The notes: generated by a model from the letters alone, not told the origin. Shown: positions 43,117 to 55,643, counted from the stretch's first letter. The stretch: 64,000 nucleotides of DNA from Arthrobacter sp. Soil763 (GCF_001428365.1 NZ_LMSH01000002.1:1261505-1325504); one strand, 5' to 3'. A program made the numbers and translations.

Positions 43117-44118
43117 GTGCGGGAACTCAAGAATGACGCTGAGGTGCTGCCGGTCGCCGGCCCGGACGGGAGTGTACGGCGGCGGCAACTGATGGCCATC
43201 GGCGCCATCACCCTGACCTCCATCCTGTGGGGGACCACCGGCACCGCGGCCACCTTCGCCCCGGCGGCCGGGCCGCTGGCGATCGGTTCGGCCGCCCTGG
43301 CCGTCGGCGGCATCCTGCAGGCCCTCATCGCCCTTCCCGCGCTCCGTGCCGCCGCCGGGCAGCTGCGGGCCAGGCTGAGCCTGGTGGCCGTCGGGGCCGC
43401 GGCGGTGGCGATCTATCCGCTGGCCTTTTACAGCTCGATGCATCTGGCCGGTGTCGCCCTGGGCACTGTCGTCTCCCTCGCCTCGGCGCCGCTGGCTTCC
43501 GGGGTGCTGGAACGGGTGACCCGGCGCGCCCCGCTGAGCCGGTGGTGGTTGCTGGCGGCGGGGCTCGGGGTCACCGGCAGCATCCTGCTGTGCCTGGCCA
43601 GGATGACCGGCGACCCCGCCGGCGGTGGTTCCGCGCTCGCCGGCATCGGGTTGGGACTGGTCGCCGGCGCCACCTACGCCACGTACTCCTGGTGCGCCCG
43701 GCGGCTGATGAACGACGGCGTCGGCCGCGCCGCGTCGATGGGCGCGGTCTTTGGCGCCGGCGGCCTGCTGCTGCTGCCCGTCCTTCTGATGACCGGCGCA
43801 CCGCTGCTCGCGAGCACCCAGGCGTTCACCGTCGCCGCCTACATGGCCCTGGTACCGATGTTCGCCGGCTACGTGCTCTTCGGCTACGGGCTGGCCTGTG
43901 TTCCTGCCAGCACGGCGACGACGATCACCCTGACCGAGCCGGCGGTCGCCGCCGTCCTGGCCGTCGCCGTCGTGGGCGAACGACTCAGCGCGGCCGGCTG
44001 GTCGGGGTTGGGCATCATCGCGCTGGCCCTGGTGGTCCTGGCGGTCGCGCCGGCCAACGCGGCGGCGCCCGCTGCCCCGGGGCCCCAGGCCCGCTTCCGG
44101 CAGCCCGAACGACTGTGA
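43117..44118 (+). CDS. EamA/DMT-family membrane transporter
   Basis: 333 residues, about ten transmembrane helices arranged as two EamA repeats (about 25-160 and 175-310). The first repeat includes TSILWGTTGTAATFAP and the second ends TITLTEPAVAAVLAVAVVGE, both typical of drug/metabolite exporters. A short hydrophilic C-terminus follows. The substrate cannot be read. The next gene, an LLM flavoprotein, starts 13 bases downstream, so the two are probably an operon. The start is GTG at 43117. Confidence 0.9.
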   Translation: MRELKNDAEVLPVAGPDGSVRRRQLMAIGAITLTSILWGTTGTAATFAPAAGPLAIGSAALAVGGILQALIALPALRAAAGQLRARLSLVAVGAAAVAIYPLAFYSSMHLAGVALGTVVSLASAPLASGVLERVTRRAPLSRWWLLAAGLGVTGSILLCLARMTGDPAGGGSALAGIGLGLVAGATYATYSWCARRLMNDGVGRAASMGAVFGAGGLLLLPVLLMTGAPLLASTQAFTVAAYMALVPMFAGYVLFGYGLACVPASTATTITLTEPAVAAVLAVAVVGERLSAAGWSGLGIIALALVVLAVAPANAAAPAAPGPQARFRQPERL

Positions 44119-44131
44119 GAGGGTGACCACG

Positions 44132-45151
44132 ATGAAACGGATCGGCTTCCTGTCCTTTGGCCACTGGGGCGATGTCCCGGGCTCGCGCGTGCGCTCGGCG
44201 CGGGATGCGCTGCTGCAGGCCATCGATTTGGCCGTGGCCGCGGAGGAAGTCGGCGTGGACGGCGCCTATTTCCGCGTCCACCATTTCGCCGAGCAGCAGG
44301 CGGCGCCGCTGCCGCTGCTGGCCGCGATCGCCGCCCGTACGTCCCGGATCGAAGTAGGCACCGGCGTCGTCGACATGCGCTACGAGAATCCGCTGCACCT
44401 CGCCGAGGAGGCCGCCGCCGTCGACCTGATCAGCGGCGGGCGGCTGCAGCTGGGCATCAGCCGGGGCTCGCCGGAATCGGTGCTGGCCGGCTACGAGGCC
44501 TTCGGGCACGTGCCCGCCCCGGGGGAGACCGATGCGGACCTGGCCCGACGGCACACCGACCGTTTCCGCAGCGCCATCGCCGGCGCCGGCCTTGCCCGGG
44601 CCAACCCCCGGTTCGGGATCGGCGGCGCCAGCGTTCCAATCGAGCCGCGGTCCGCCACGCTGCCCCAGCGGATTTGGTGGGGCGCCGGGAGCCGCGCCAC
44701 AGCGCGGTGGGCGGCGGACCAGGGCCTCAACCTGATGTCCTCGACCCTGCTGACGGAGGACACCGGCGTGCCGTTTGACCAGTTGCAGGCCGAGCAGATC
44801 GCCGGCTACCGGGAGGCGTGGACCGCGGCCGGGCACCAGCGCGCGCCGCGGGTGTCCGTCTCGCGGAGCATCATTCCGCTGATTGACGACGAGTCACGGC
44901 GCTACTTCGGTGTGCGCGCGCAGGCGGACGCACGGGACCAGGTGGGCTACCTCGACGGCGGCCTGGCCCGGTTCGGTCGCAGCTACATCGGCGAACCAGA
45001 GCAACTGGCGGACGAGCTTTCCCGCGACGCCGCGGTCGCCGCGGCGGACACCCTCCTGGTCACCGTCCCGAACCAGCTGGGCGTGGACTTTAACGTCCGG
45101 CTGCTCGAGGCGATTTCCACCGGGCTGCGCCCGGCCTTGGGCTGGGACTGA
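44132..45151 (+). CDS. LLM-class flavin-dependent oxidoreductase
   Basis: 339 residues, luciferase-like barrel. It begins MKRIGFLSFGHWGD and contains GVDGAYFRVHHFAEQQAAPL, RTSRIEVGTGVVDMRYENPL, EEAAAVDLISGGRLQLGISRG and SRSYIGEPEQLADEL near the end. These use reduced FMN and oxygen to oxidise varied substrates. ATG 44132 is preferred, with GAGAGGG eight bases ahead; a GTG at 44123 abuts that site. Substrate unknown; coupling to the upstream exporter may hint at a small-molecule detoxification pair, which is inference. Confidence 0.9.
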   Translation: MKRIGFLSFGHWGDVPGSRVRSARDALLQAIDLAVAAEEVGVDGAYFRVHHFAEQQAAPLPLLAAIAARTSRIEVGTGVVDMRYENPLHLAEEAAAVDLISGGRLQLGISRGSPESVLAGYEAFGHVPAPGETDADLARRHTDRFRSAIAGAGLARANPRFGIGGASVPIEPRSATLPQRIWWGAGSRATARWAADQGLNLMSSTLLTEDTGVPFDQLQAEQIAGYREAWTAAGHQRAPRVSVSRSIIPLIDDESRRYFGVRAQADARDQVGYLDGGLARFGRSYIGEPEQLADELSRDAAVAAADTLLVTVPNQLGVDFNVRLLEAISTGLRPALGWD

Positions 45152-45196
45152 GCGGGGACCTATGCGGGCGCCGGGCGGCCGGCGTCAGCTCCGGCG

Positions 45197-45961
45197 TCAG
45201 GTCAGCCGGACGCCGGTCAGTTCGGCGAGCCGGGCCAGCAGCCGGTCCTGGAAACCGGGATCGGCGGCCTCGGGGGCGGGGGCGCGCAGTGTCCGGTGGT
45301 GCCAGTAGCCGCCGCTGGTGAGGGCTGCGGGATCGTGGCTGGCCGCCAGCCAGGTCTGGGTCTGGTGCCCCAGTTCCAAATCGTCAGGCGCCCCGGGGCC
45401 GCCCATCCTGGTGGGTACCCAGCCGGGGTCGACGGCGTTGCTCAGCACCGACGGCCATCGGCGGGCGGCCGCGAGCGCCAGCGCCGTGAGGTACAGCTTG
45501 CTCTCGGCGTAGGCCTGGCCGGCGTTCCAGCGCCTCCCGGTCCAGTCGATGTCCGCCAGCGAGGTGCCGCCGCCGCGGTGGAGGCCGCTGCTGAGGAAGA
45601 CCAGCCGGTCCGGACGGTCTAGCAGGGCGGTCAGCAGGTACGGCGCCAGGGTGTTGATGGCCAGTGTGCGGGCGTGCCCTTCGGGGGTGCTGCCGCGGTC
45701 CGGCTCACGATAGGTGCCGGCGTTATGGATGACGGCGTCCATCCGGCCCAGGCGGTTCACCTGCTCGGCGACGGACCGGGTTCCCGCTGCGCTGCTGAGG
45801 TCGCCGACGACGACTGCCGCCGCGCCGGACAATGCCCGGAGCGTCGCGGCGCGGGCGGGGTTGCGGGCGTGCAGGACGACGTCGTGGCCCTCGCCGAGCA
45901 GGGTGCGTGCGGCGTCGAGGCCCAGGCCGGCCGATGAGCCGGTGATAAAGATGCGTGCCAC
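45197..45961 (-). CDS. SDR-family NAD(P)-dependent oxidoreductase
   Basis: 254 residues with the short-chain dehydrogenase cofactor motif ITGSSAGLGLDAAR (residues 6-19), NAGTYREP (the NNAG equivalent), and the catalytic YAESK with a serine in FLSSG. It has a longer C-terminal part (HQTQTWLAASHDPAALTSGG) like the retinol-dehydrogenase-type SDRs. Substrate unknown. It is convergent with the LLM gene. Confidence 0.9.
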   Translation of the reverse strand: MARIFITGSSAGLGLDAARTLLGEGHDVVLHARNPARAATLRALSGAAAVVVGDLSSAAGTRSVAEQVNRLGRMDAVIHNAGTYREPDRGSTPEGHARTLAINTLAPYLLTALLDRPDRLVFLSSGLHRGGGTSLADIDWTGRRWNAGQAYAESKLYLTALALAAARRWPSVLSNAVDPGWVPTRMGGPGAPDDLELGHQTQTWLAASHDPAALTSGGYWHHRTLRAPAPEAADPGFQDRLLARLAELTGVRLT

Positions 45962-46003
45962 CGAAGCCCCTTTCGTCAGCCTGCTCCGCAGCCGCCGCCG
46001 ATC

Positions 46004-46423
46004 CTAGGCCTGGCCGGGTTCCGCCGGGTGGGCTTCCTCGGCCTCAACATCCTGGACGGAGCGGGACAGCAGGCAGAATTCATTGCCTTCCGGGTCTGCC
46101 AGCACCGCCCAGCTGACATCCGGGCCCTGCCCGACGTCGGTGCGACGGGCCCCGAGCGCCAGGAGCCGCTCCAGTTCTTCGGCCGTCGAGACGCCGTCGG
46201 CGCGCAGGTCAAAGTGCAGCCTGTTTTTGACGGTTTTCGCCCCGGGCACGGCGATGACGTCGATGGACGGGGCGGAGTTGTCACGGGGGCCAATGCTGAT
46301 GAGTTCCCCGTCGTCATCGCCGGTCTCCTCGATGATGTTCCAGCCGAGGACGGCGCACCAGAAATCGGCCACCACCTTCGGGTCGACAGCGTCGATGGCA
46401 ACGGAGGCTAATTGGCTGGGCAT
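46004..46423 (-). CDS. VOC-family (glyoxalase-like) protein
   Basis: 139 residues from the ATG at 46423. The paired beta-alpha-beta modules of the vicinal-oxygen-chelate fold are seen: LASVAIDAVDPKVVADFWCAV, then VKNRLHFDLRADGVST (metal His in HFDL) and WAVLADPEGNEFCLL with the terminal metal Glu. These include glyoxalases, resistance proteins and dioxygenases; nothing here fixes the role. The open frame continues upstream to 46810, but those residues are antisense to the lipoprotein gene and are not used. Confidence 0.85.
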   Translation of the reverse strand: MPSQLASVAIDAVDPKVVADFWCAVLGWNIIEETGDDDGELISIGPRDNSAPSIDVIAVPGAKTVKNRLHFDLRADGVSTAEELERLLALGARRTDVGQGPDVSWAVLADPEGNEFCLLSRSVQDVEAEEAHPAEPGQA

Positions 46424-46559
46424 GGCACCACGATAACCCACCGCGTTCCCGGTGCCGGCAAAAGATTTTCGGGCCCCTCTGTAACCCTTGGCGGTGTTCC
46501 GGAAACTTTGAGGGTGAGCGGGTACCTCGCCCGCCGTTACAGCACCTTGGGGGTACACC

Positions 46560-47297
46560 ATGAAGACCACGCACACGGGGCGTTTCCTGACCATGTCGGC
46601 GGCGGGCCTGGCCGCCGGCCTTGTCCTGGCCGGCTGCGGAGCGCAACCCGGCGGCCCGGCGGCGTCGGAGGCCGCAGCCTCAACCGTCAGGGTGTCCGGG
46701 GCGACGACGGCGGCTGCCGGAAAGGGTACGACGGCGGCGCCGGCGGCAGCATCGACGGCCCGCACGCCCACACCGCCGACGGAGTCATCCCACAACCTGA
46801 AAACGTTCACCTTCCCGGACGGCCATATCTCCTTCAGCTACCCCGCCGCGTGGACGGTGCGGACGCAGTACCCGCCGGCCGGCCTGCCGGGTGTCGACGC
46901 GGTGGTCGCGGACGAGGCAGGCCGGGAGGTGGTGTCGCTCGCCAATGGCGTGGGAACCGGGTGCGCCGGCGGCCCCGCGTCGCGGCGGGTCCTCGACCAG
47001 GCCACGGTCCCGGCCATGGCCGCCCCGGACGGGACGAAGCCAGCGTTCGGGTTCGCCGTCGAATCCATCGCCGGGAAGGATTACTACAACATGGGACTGG
47101 CCGACCCCCGGTCCCTGGAACAGGGCGACGGCGTCTCATCCTGGTGCAACCTCGTGCCGACGGAAAACGGCGGGCTGATCACGCGGGTCCACTTCGGCGA
47201 ACCTGCCTTCGCCAACCGGGGTGAAGCCCGCGCATGGATGGCCACGGAACGGTACGCCCAGCTGAAGGCCCTCCTGGTGAGCCTGGCCTACGCGTAG
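46560..47297 (+). CDS. Secreted lipoprotein, unknown function (paralogue of 28020 gene)
   Basis: 245 residues with a signal peptide and lipobox LAGC (Cys26), then about 50 disordered residues rich in A, T and P. The folded part begins KTFTFPDGHISFSYPAAWTV and ends with ERYAQLKALLVSLAYA. It shares the DG-x-[IL]-x-F-x-YP-x-x-W signature with the lipoprotein at 28020-28733. An inverted pair, CTGTAAC (46479) and GTTACAG (46536), lies in the leader. Function is unknown. Confidence 0.8.
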   Translation: MKTTHTGRFLTMSAAGLAAGLVLAGCGAQPGGPAASEAAASTVRVSGATTAAAGKGTTAAPAAASTARTPTPPTESSHNLKTFTFPDGHISFSYPAAWTVRTQYPPAGLPGVDAVVADEAGREVVSLANGVGTGCAGGPASRRVLDQATVPAMAAPDGTKPAFGFAVESIAGKDYYNMGLADPRSLEQGDGVSSWCNLVPTENGGLITRVHFGEPAFANRGEARAWMATERYAQLKALLVSLAYA

Positions 47298-47309
47298 GGA
47301 TCGAGGCGG

Positions 47310-48683
47310 TCACTCGCTGCCCAGCAGGCTGCGGGTGAGCGCCTCGCCGTCGGCCATCAGCTCCTCGGCGGCGGTGCGGAGGTGGGCATCCACGGGCGGT
47401 CTGCCGGCCAGGGCGGCGGCCACGACGGCACGGCGGACCAGTTCGCGGGCGAAGGACGCCGTGGTCCCGGCCGTCCGGTCCGCGGCCTCGGCCAGGGCGG
47501 CCGCGCTGAACGGGATGTCACGCGAGTACAGCTCGAGCAGGGCCATCCGCTGCGGCCGGGCCGGCAGCGGTATCTCCACCGCGAGGTCCACCCGGCCGGG
47601 GCGCTGGGCCAGGGCGCGTTCGAGCATGTCGACCCGGTTGGTGGTGAGCACGAAGGCCACGTCCGCGTCGCTGGCAAGCCCGTCCATGGCATCGAGCACC
47701 TCGAACAGCAACGGCTGTGGCCCGTGCCCGAAGCTCCGGTCCTCCGCGATCAGGTCGCAGTCCTCCAGCACAATCAGGGACGGCTGCAGCGCGCGGGCCA
47801 TGGCCGCCGCTTCGGAGATCCGGGCCAGCGAACCGCCGGAGAGCAGGATCGCGGTGGATCCGCCGCTGCCGCTGAGCAGGTGCCGGACCGTGTGGGTTTT
47901 CCCGGTACCGGGCGGCCCGTAGAGCAGGACGCCGCGTTTGAGGTGCTGGCCGTAACCGTGAAGCGCGTCCCGGTGCTCGGCGATGCCCAGGGCATGGTCT
48001 GCCACCTTCTGCAGCAGCCCGTCCGGCAGGATGACCTCGTCCGCGGCGAGGGCCGGCCGTTTGTGGAACGTCACACCCCCTGAGCTGGCGCCATATTCGC
48101 CCAGGACAAGGGAAATGACCTGCCCCTTCAGGATGCTGTAATGCTGCATCCGCCGGCGGAATTCGGCCAGGAAGGCCGCGGCGGTCTCCGCGCGGCCGGC
48201 CAGGACCTCGAGCGAGGCCGCCTGACGGCCGTACCGGGGGTTGGCGTCCCGTTGCAGCACGGCGATCGGCTGGCCGCCGAACCGGAACAGCCAGAGCCCC
48301 AGCGCCACGGCCTGCCGCTGCTCATCCGGCCCCACCGCGAGGTTGGTGTAGTCCGGCTGGGCGAGCGGGAACTGGGGAAAGAGCTGGGCCTGCTGCAGCA
48401 TGTCGCTCAGTGAATGGTGGTGGCGCTGGTCGCCGCCGCCGATGCCCACCAGCCGGAAGCCCGGGTCCCTGCCCGCCAGTTCGGCCAGCTGGATGTCAGC
48501 GTCGGCGAATCGGTGCGGCGGGATCTCCTCCGCGACGACGGACAAGGTTTCGACCGCGACGCCCAAGTGCCCGGCCAGCGTCGCCAGCAACTGCTCCCCG
48601 GCCGGTACCCGGCGCTGGCCCGCCTGGGCCAGCTGCACAAGCTGCGCGAAGTCATCGATGAACTTCCCCAAATTTTCATCCAT
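47310..48683 (-). CDS. AAA-family ATPase
   Basis: 457 residues. The N-terminal 240 have no known domain and look partly beta-rich. An AAA module follows: Walker A YGPPGTGKTHT (Lys262, Thr263), Walker B SLIVLEDCDL, a sensor segment VLTTNRVDMLERALAQRPG with arginine fingers, and LPARPQRMALLEL. The design is a single AAA ring module, as in CDC48-like or BCS1-like unfoldases, with an unusual N-domain that may choose substrates. There is no transmembrane helix and no protease partner nearby. It ends 13 bases from the stop of the convergent lipoprotein gene. Confidence 0.88.
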   Translation of the reverse strand: MDENLGKFIDDFAQLVQLAQAGQRRVPAGEQLLATLAGHLGVAVETLSVVAEEIPPHRFADADIQLAELAGRDPGFRLVGIGGGDQRHHHSLSDMLQQAQLFPQFPLAQPDYTNLAVGPDEQRQAVALGLWLFRFGGQPIAVLQRDANPRYGRQAASLEVLAGRAETAAAFLAEFRRRMQHYSILKGQVISLVLGEYGASSGGVTFHKRPALAADEVILPDGLLQKVADHALGIAEHRDALHGYGQHLKRGVLLYGPPGTGKTHTVRHLLSGSGGSTAILLSGGSLARISEAAAMARALQPSLIVLEDCDLIAEDRSFGHGPQPLLFEVLDAMDGLASDADVAFVLTTNRVDMLERALAQRPGRVDLAVEIPLPARPQRMALLELYSRDIPFSAAALAEAADRTAGTTASFARELVRRAVVAAALAGRPPVDAHLRTAAEELMADGEALTRSLLGSE

Positions 48684-48744
48684 GCGCAGACCCTACCAGC
48701 GGCCGCAGCACGTCCTGCCGCCGCCGGGAAGGCCGCGGGCCGGG

Positions 48745-49767
48745 TTACCGGTCGTCGCTGGCGTAGCTGAGCCCGATCTGGCCGCGGACCGCGTCCAGCG
48801 CCGCCATGACCTGGACCGTCTCCGCGGGGGAGAGCACGTCGCTGGCGGACGCGCCGGCAGCAACGAGCCGTTCGAGCTCCCACGCCTGGTACTGCATGCC
48901 GCGGCCGGTCACCGGTTCGTCGAAGCGCTCGACGACGTTCCCGCCGTCGTCGTAGCGGGTGAAACCGGTCGGGGTGTACCAGACCGGGTCGACGTCGATG
49001 CTCCCCGCGGTCCCAATGACAGCCGCCCGGTTGGGACCGGCGGTATCCAGGGCGCAGTGCAACACCGCCTGCTGGCCGTCTGCGTATTCGAAGATCATCG
49101 CCGTCTGGCGGTCGACGCCGGTGGCGGTCATGCTGGCAGCCGCCTGGATCCGGGCGGGTGCGCCGAAGACATCGAAGGCGAAGGACGCGGGGTAGATGCC
49201 GAGGTCCAGCAGTGCTCCGCCGCCCAGGGCCGGATCGTTGAGCCGGTGCGCGGGGTCCTTGGGCAGGTTCTGGTTGTGGTCCGCCAGGACCGTCCGGACC
49301 TCGCCGAGCGCGCCCGAGCTGGCCAGCTCACGGATCCGGACCATGTGCGGCAGGAAGCGCGTCCACATCGCCTCAAGGGCCACCAGGCCCTTAGCGGCAG
49401 CGAGGTCGACAATCTCCTGCGCCTGCCGCGCGTTCATGGCGAAGGGCTTCTCCACCAGGACGTGCTTGCCGGCGTTGAGAGCGAGCAGGGCGTTCTCGTA
49501 GTGGAACGGGTGCGGCGTGGAGATATAGACGACGTCGACCTCGGGGTCGTTGGCCAGTGCCTTGTAGCTGCCGTGGGCGTTCGGCAGCCCGTAAGTGCCC
49601 GCGAAGTCGAGGGCGGTGTCCAGGCTCCGGGATCCCACCGCCTGGACGGTGAAGCCGTGGTTGACCAGGTCAGAGGTCTGCAGGCCCGCGATGAAGCCGG
49701 TACCGAGGATGCCCCAGCGGAGGCGGGCAGCGGAGGAGGACTCGGGCGTGGGCGAGGTGGCTGGCAT
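48745..49767 (-). CDS. Gfo/Idh/MocA-family oxidoreductase
   Basis: 340 residues. The Rossmann motif LRWGILGTGFIAGLQ is near residues 16-30, then VVYISTPHPFHYENAL and HVLVEKPFAMN with the catalytic-region Lys. The C-terminal domain has DPALGGGALLDLGIYPASFAFD, typical of sugar or inositol dehydrogenases of this family. NAD(P)-dependent oxidation of a sugar-like ring hydroxyl is likely; the substrate is unknown. It lies upstream of the AAA gene on the same strand, with a 61-base gap. Confidence 0.92.
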   Translation of the reverse strand: MPATSPTPESSSAARLRWGILGTGFIAGLQTSDLVNHGFTVQAVGSRSLDTALDFAGTYGLPNAHGSYKALANDPEVDVVYISTPHPFHYENALLALNAGKHVLVEKPFAMNARQAQEIVDLAAAKGLVALEAMWTRFLPHMVRIRELASSGALGEVRTVLADHNQNLPKDPAHRLNDPALGGGALLDLGIYPASFAFDVFGAPARIQAAASMTATGVDRQTAMIFEYADGQQAVLHCALDTAGPNRAAVIGTAGSIDVDPVWYTPTGFTRYDDGGNVVERFDEPVTGRGMQYQAWELERLVAAGASASDVLSPAETVQVMAALDAVRGQIGLSYASDDR

Positions 49768-50062
49768 GGTCGGGGTCCCCTAAGGCAGGTGGTCGGGTTC
49801 GGGCGGCAGCCGCGGCAGCGGGCTGGCCGTGTCAGCATGCTAACCCACCCCCGCCCGGCGGCGCCGTCGGCGGGGCCCCTCCGCAGGCCGGGTAGCCGGA
49901 CAGGTAGGCGTTCGGCAGAAGCAAGTAGTACCCGGCGCAAAGCACGAAATGCCGGCCAGAAGACGGGTAAGGCCCACTCGTTCCCTGGATCGGCAGCGCT
50001 TCTAGGCTCCTGACTACTGGGCAGGGAAAACGCTTTTTGCGGTTAGAAATGGGTCTCAAGCC
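49768..50062 (+). other. 295-base intergenic region before the propeller/LGFP gene
   Basis: Divergent between the Gfo/Idh and the propeller/LGFP genes. The AT-richer stretch near 50010-50050 (GGGAAAACGCTTTTTGCGG) may include a promoter element; no gene, repeat or terminator is evident. Confidence 0.5.
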
Positions 50063-53491
<3,429 letters not shown>

Positions 53492-53523
53492 GCCCGGCAC
53501 GGTCCACCGGGCAGAATGGAGCC

Positions 53524-54162
53524 ATGAGCGGGCCCGGGGAGTTCATTGACACGGCGCTGCAACGGGAAAGCTCCTGGCAGCGGGCAGAGGAGGCGCAGGC
53601 CCGCTTCGGGTCCCACCTGCGGGCCTACGGCGCCTCCGTGGGCGCCGTCCGCGGCACGGTCCGGGACGCGCTTCGCCGCTACCGGGACCTGGACCACGAC
53701 GGCGTCACCGCGCTCAGCTCCGAACTGTGGGCGGTGCCCGTCTTCGAGCGCCGGCTTGCCGCCGTTGTGCTGCTGCAGTCCCGGCTCGCTGTGCTGGACA
53801 ACACGGACCTGACCCGGATCGAGGGCTTCCTCCGCGGCGCGCACCTGCGCGAACTGGCCGACGCGCTCGCCGTCGACGTCGTCGGGCCGCTGGTCGCGGA
53901 GCTGAAGGGCCAGCCCCGGGCCCGGGCCGAGGCTGTCCTTGGGCGCTGGCTGCAGGACCCGGACGCCTGGCTCCGGCGCGCCGCCCTGCTCGCCCCGCTG
54001 CGCGAGGTGCGGGCCGGCCGAGGCGACTGGGACCGCTTCCGCCGGCAGGCAGGCCTTGCGCAGGCGGGGACGGCGACGGCGGCCGCGCCGGGGCCCGATG
54101 ACCCCGTGGCGGAGGCGGTGGCGGTCGTCCGCAGCGCCTTCGGCCGGCACCGCAGCGCCTAG
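53524..54162 (+). CDS. DNA alkylation repeat (AlkD-like) protein
   Basis: 212 residues, all helical. The pattern SELWAVPVFERRLAAVVLLQSR and then DAWLRRAALLAPL are the hallmarks of the AlkC/AlkD HEAT-repeat DNA glycosylases that excise alkylated bases without base flipping. It is shorter and less conserved than B. cereus AlkD; whether the catalytic Trp and Asp are all present I could not establish by eye. An alanine/proline-rich tail ends it. Stands 32 bases after the propeller gene. Confidence 0.75.
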   Translation: MSGPGEFIDTALQRESSWQRAEEAQARFGSHLRAYGASVGAVRGTVRDALRRYRDLDHDGVTALSSELWAVPVFERRLAAVVLLQSRLAVLDNTDLTRIEGFLRGAHLRELADALAVDVVGPLVAELKGQPRARAEAVLGRWLQDPDAWLRRAALLAPLREVRAGRGDWDRFRRQAGLAQAGTATAAAPGPDDPVAEAVAVVRSAFGRHRSA

Positions 54163-54203
54163 CCGCCCGGGCACGGCGCCTAGGCCACCGGGCAGCGGAG
54201 GCG

Positions 54204-54458
54204 CTACCGGCCGGGCCGGCGCTCCACCACGGCATAGGCTTTTCCGTCGAGGAACTGCCAGTCGGCGAGGACCATGAACCCGAGCGCGTCCACCCGGTCA
54301 TTGAGGACGTGGACGTCGAAGCCGCCGTCGCGCGGCTCGGCATCCCAGGTCAAGACGTGGGTCTCATTGTCCTCGAGGACAAGCAGTTCGGTGTTGACAT
54401 CTAAGTCCGGCTGGGCCGGGTCGCTCAATTGGCAAATCGCAACGCACGGGCTGGACAT
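54204..54458 (-). CDS. Conserved hypothetical protein (84 aa)
   Basis: 84 residues from the ATG at 54458, which has GGAGG five to nine bases ahead. It starts MSSPCVAICQL and is acidic in the middle (LVLEDNETHVLTWDAEPRDGG), with a beta-rich pattern to the end. No domain is recognised. Convergent with the AlkD-like gene. An alternative ATG at 54494 adds 12 residues without a good ribosome site. Confidence 0.65.
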   Translation of the reverse strand: MSSPCVAICQLSDPAQPDLDVNTELLVLEDNETHVLTWDAEPRDGGFDVHVLNDRVDALGFMVLADWQFLDGKAYAVVERRPGR

Positions 54459-54654
54459 CTCGGGCCTCCGCTCCGGAAATCTGGGTGCTGCCATGCTAGG
54501 CGCACGGCCGCCGGCCCCCTAGGGGTTTTTGGCCCGGACGCCCGGCCGGAAAGCCCGCAGGACACGGACCCCGTTATCTGAATGTGACATTACGGCCTGA
54601 TGACGTTACCGTGGATGGGTGCCTGTTTGTATCCGATACGGGCGCTCCTGAGCC

Positions 54655-54838
54655 GATTGCCTAACTCTGCCGCGGCCCGGGATCCGAATGCAACCATCTG
54701 GCAGAGACGGGGAAACCACTTTTGGCCTGGCGTTATGCCGGCCTTGGGGTGAAGCCGCGCAGTGCCTGTTCTCACGGGCCAGCGGCCGGGTGCCTCCCAT
54801 CCGAATCCGACAGCTCACCTCGCAGGCATTGGGAGAGG
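54655..54838 (+). ncRNA. c-di-AMP riboswitch (ydaO/yuaA class)
   Basis: The conserved core matches the ydaO consensus in order. P1 pairs TGCCT (54658-54662) with AGGCA (54824-54828). P2 pairs CTCTGCC (54665-54671) with GGCAGAG (54700-54706). The loop ACGGGGAAACCA (54707-54718) is followed by GGGGTGAAGCC (54746-54756) and CCGAATCCGACAGCTCACC (54801-54819), the most diagnostic segment. It ends about 10 bases before the NlpC/P60 start codon, so it probably sits over the ribosome site. ydaO RNAs sense c-di-AMP and commonly control cell-wall hydrolase genes in actinobacteria. Confidence 0.93.
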
Positions 54839-54846
54839 CTACATTC

Positions 54847-55611
54847 ATGTCTTCAAGCACTACTTCTGCACGCCATCGTTCCGACGCCACCGCCGGACGG
54901 GCCGCAGCGTTTTCGGTCAAACCGGGCACCATCGGCCGCCAGGCCGCCGTACTCTTCGCGGCTTCCGGCCTCGTCCTTACCAGCGGCATGGCAGCCCAGG
55001 CGGCCACCGCAGCTCCGGCCGAACGTGACTCCGCCCCGGCCTCCAAGGTCGACGTCGACAGCAAGGTCTCGACGCCCGTCACCGCTGATTCTGCTGTGCA
55101 GATCAGCTTCGACCGGCCGGCAGTGGCCACCACGCCGGCACCCGTGATCGAGCAGCCGAAGCCGGTGGCTGCGGCCCCCGCAGCTGTTCCCGCCCCGGCC
55201 GTTCCGGCTGCTGCCCCCGTTGCCGCTCCGGCTGCGCCGGCGATCACGGTCCAGGCGAAGGCCACCGCGGCTCCTGCCCCGAAGGCCGGCGGCGTGAACG
55301 CCGCCATGCTGTCCGCCGCCTACAGCCAGATCGGCATCACCCAGGACTGCACCGCCATGGTGGAGAAGGCCCTTGGCGCTGCCGGCATCCCGGTGGGCGA
55401 CCTCGGTCCGCAGCAGTTCATGAACTACGGCAAGGTCGTGAGCACCCCCCAGCCCGGCGACATGATCGTCCAGTCCGGCCACGTTGCCATCTACGCCGGC
55501 GACGGCCAGGCCATCAGTGGCGGCATGAACGGTTCCAACCAGACGATCAAGCACCCGCTGTCCTGGCTGACCGCCACCGGCGGCGTGACCTTCGTCCGCG
55601 CCGGAGCATAA
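54847..55611 (+). CDS. NlpC/P60-family peptidoglycan hydrolase
   Basis: 254 residues from the ATG at 54847. A long signal region with a helix (about 33-55) is followed by an alanine/proline/valine-rich linker (about 60-145). The C-terminal 100 residues are an NlpC/P60 papain-like fold with the catalytic Cys168 in ITQDCTAMVEKAL and His212 in VQSGHVAIYAGD. Such enzymes cut peptide cross-links of peptidoglycan during growth or division. The c-di-AMP riboswitch immediately upstream makes this a c-di-AMP-controlled wall enzyme. A strong hairpin terminator follows at 55644. Confidence 0.9.
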   Translation: MSSSTTSARHRSDATAGRAAAFSVKPGTIGRQAAVLFAASGLVLTSGMAAQAATAAPAERDSAPASKVDVDSKVSTPVTADSAVQISFDRPAVATTPAPVIEQPKPVAAAPAAVPAPAVPAAAPVAAPAAPAITVQAKATAAPAPKAGGVNAAMLSAAYSQIGITQDCTAMVEKALGAAGIPVGDLGPQQFMNYGKVVSTPQPGDMIVQSGHVAIYAGDGQAISGGMNGSNQTIKHPLSWLTATGGVTFVRAGA

Positions 55612-55643
55612 CCACCGCGCAGAGCGGCGCACGCGCCTCTTTC

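Noticed and set aside
54585..54612. MtrA-type site upstream of the NlpC/P60 leader
   Set aside because: GTAAC and GTCAC-like words occur on the minus strand, but their spacing does not form the direct repeat.
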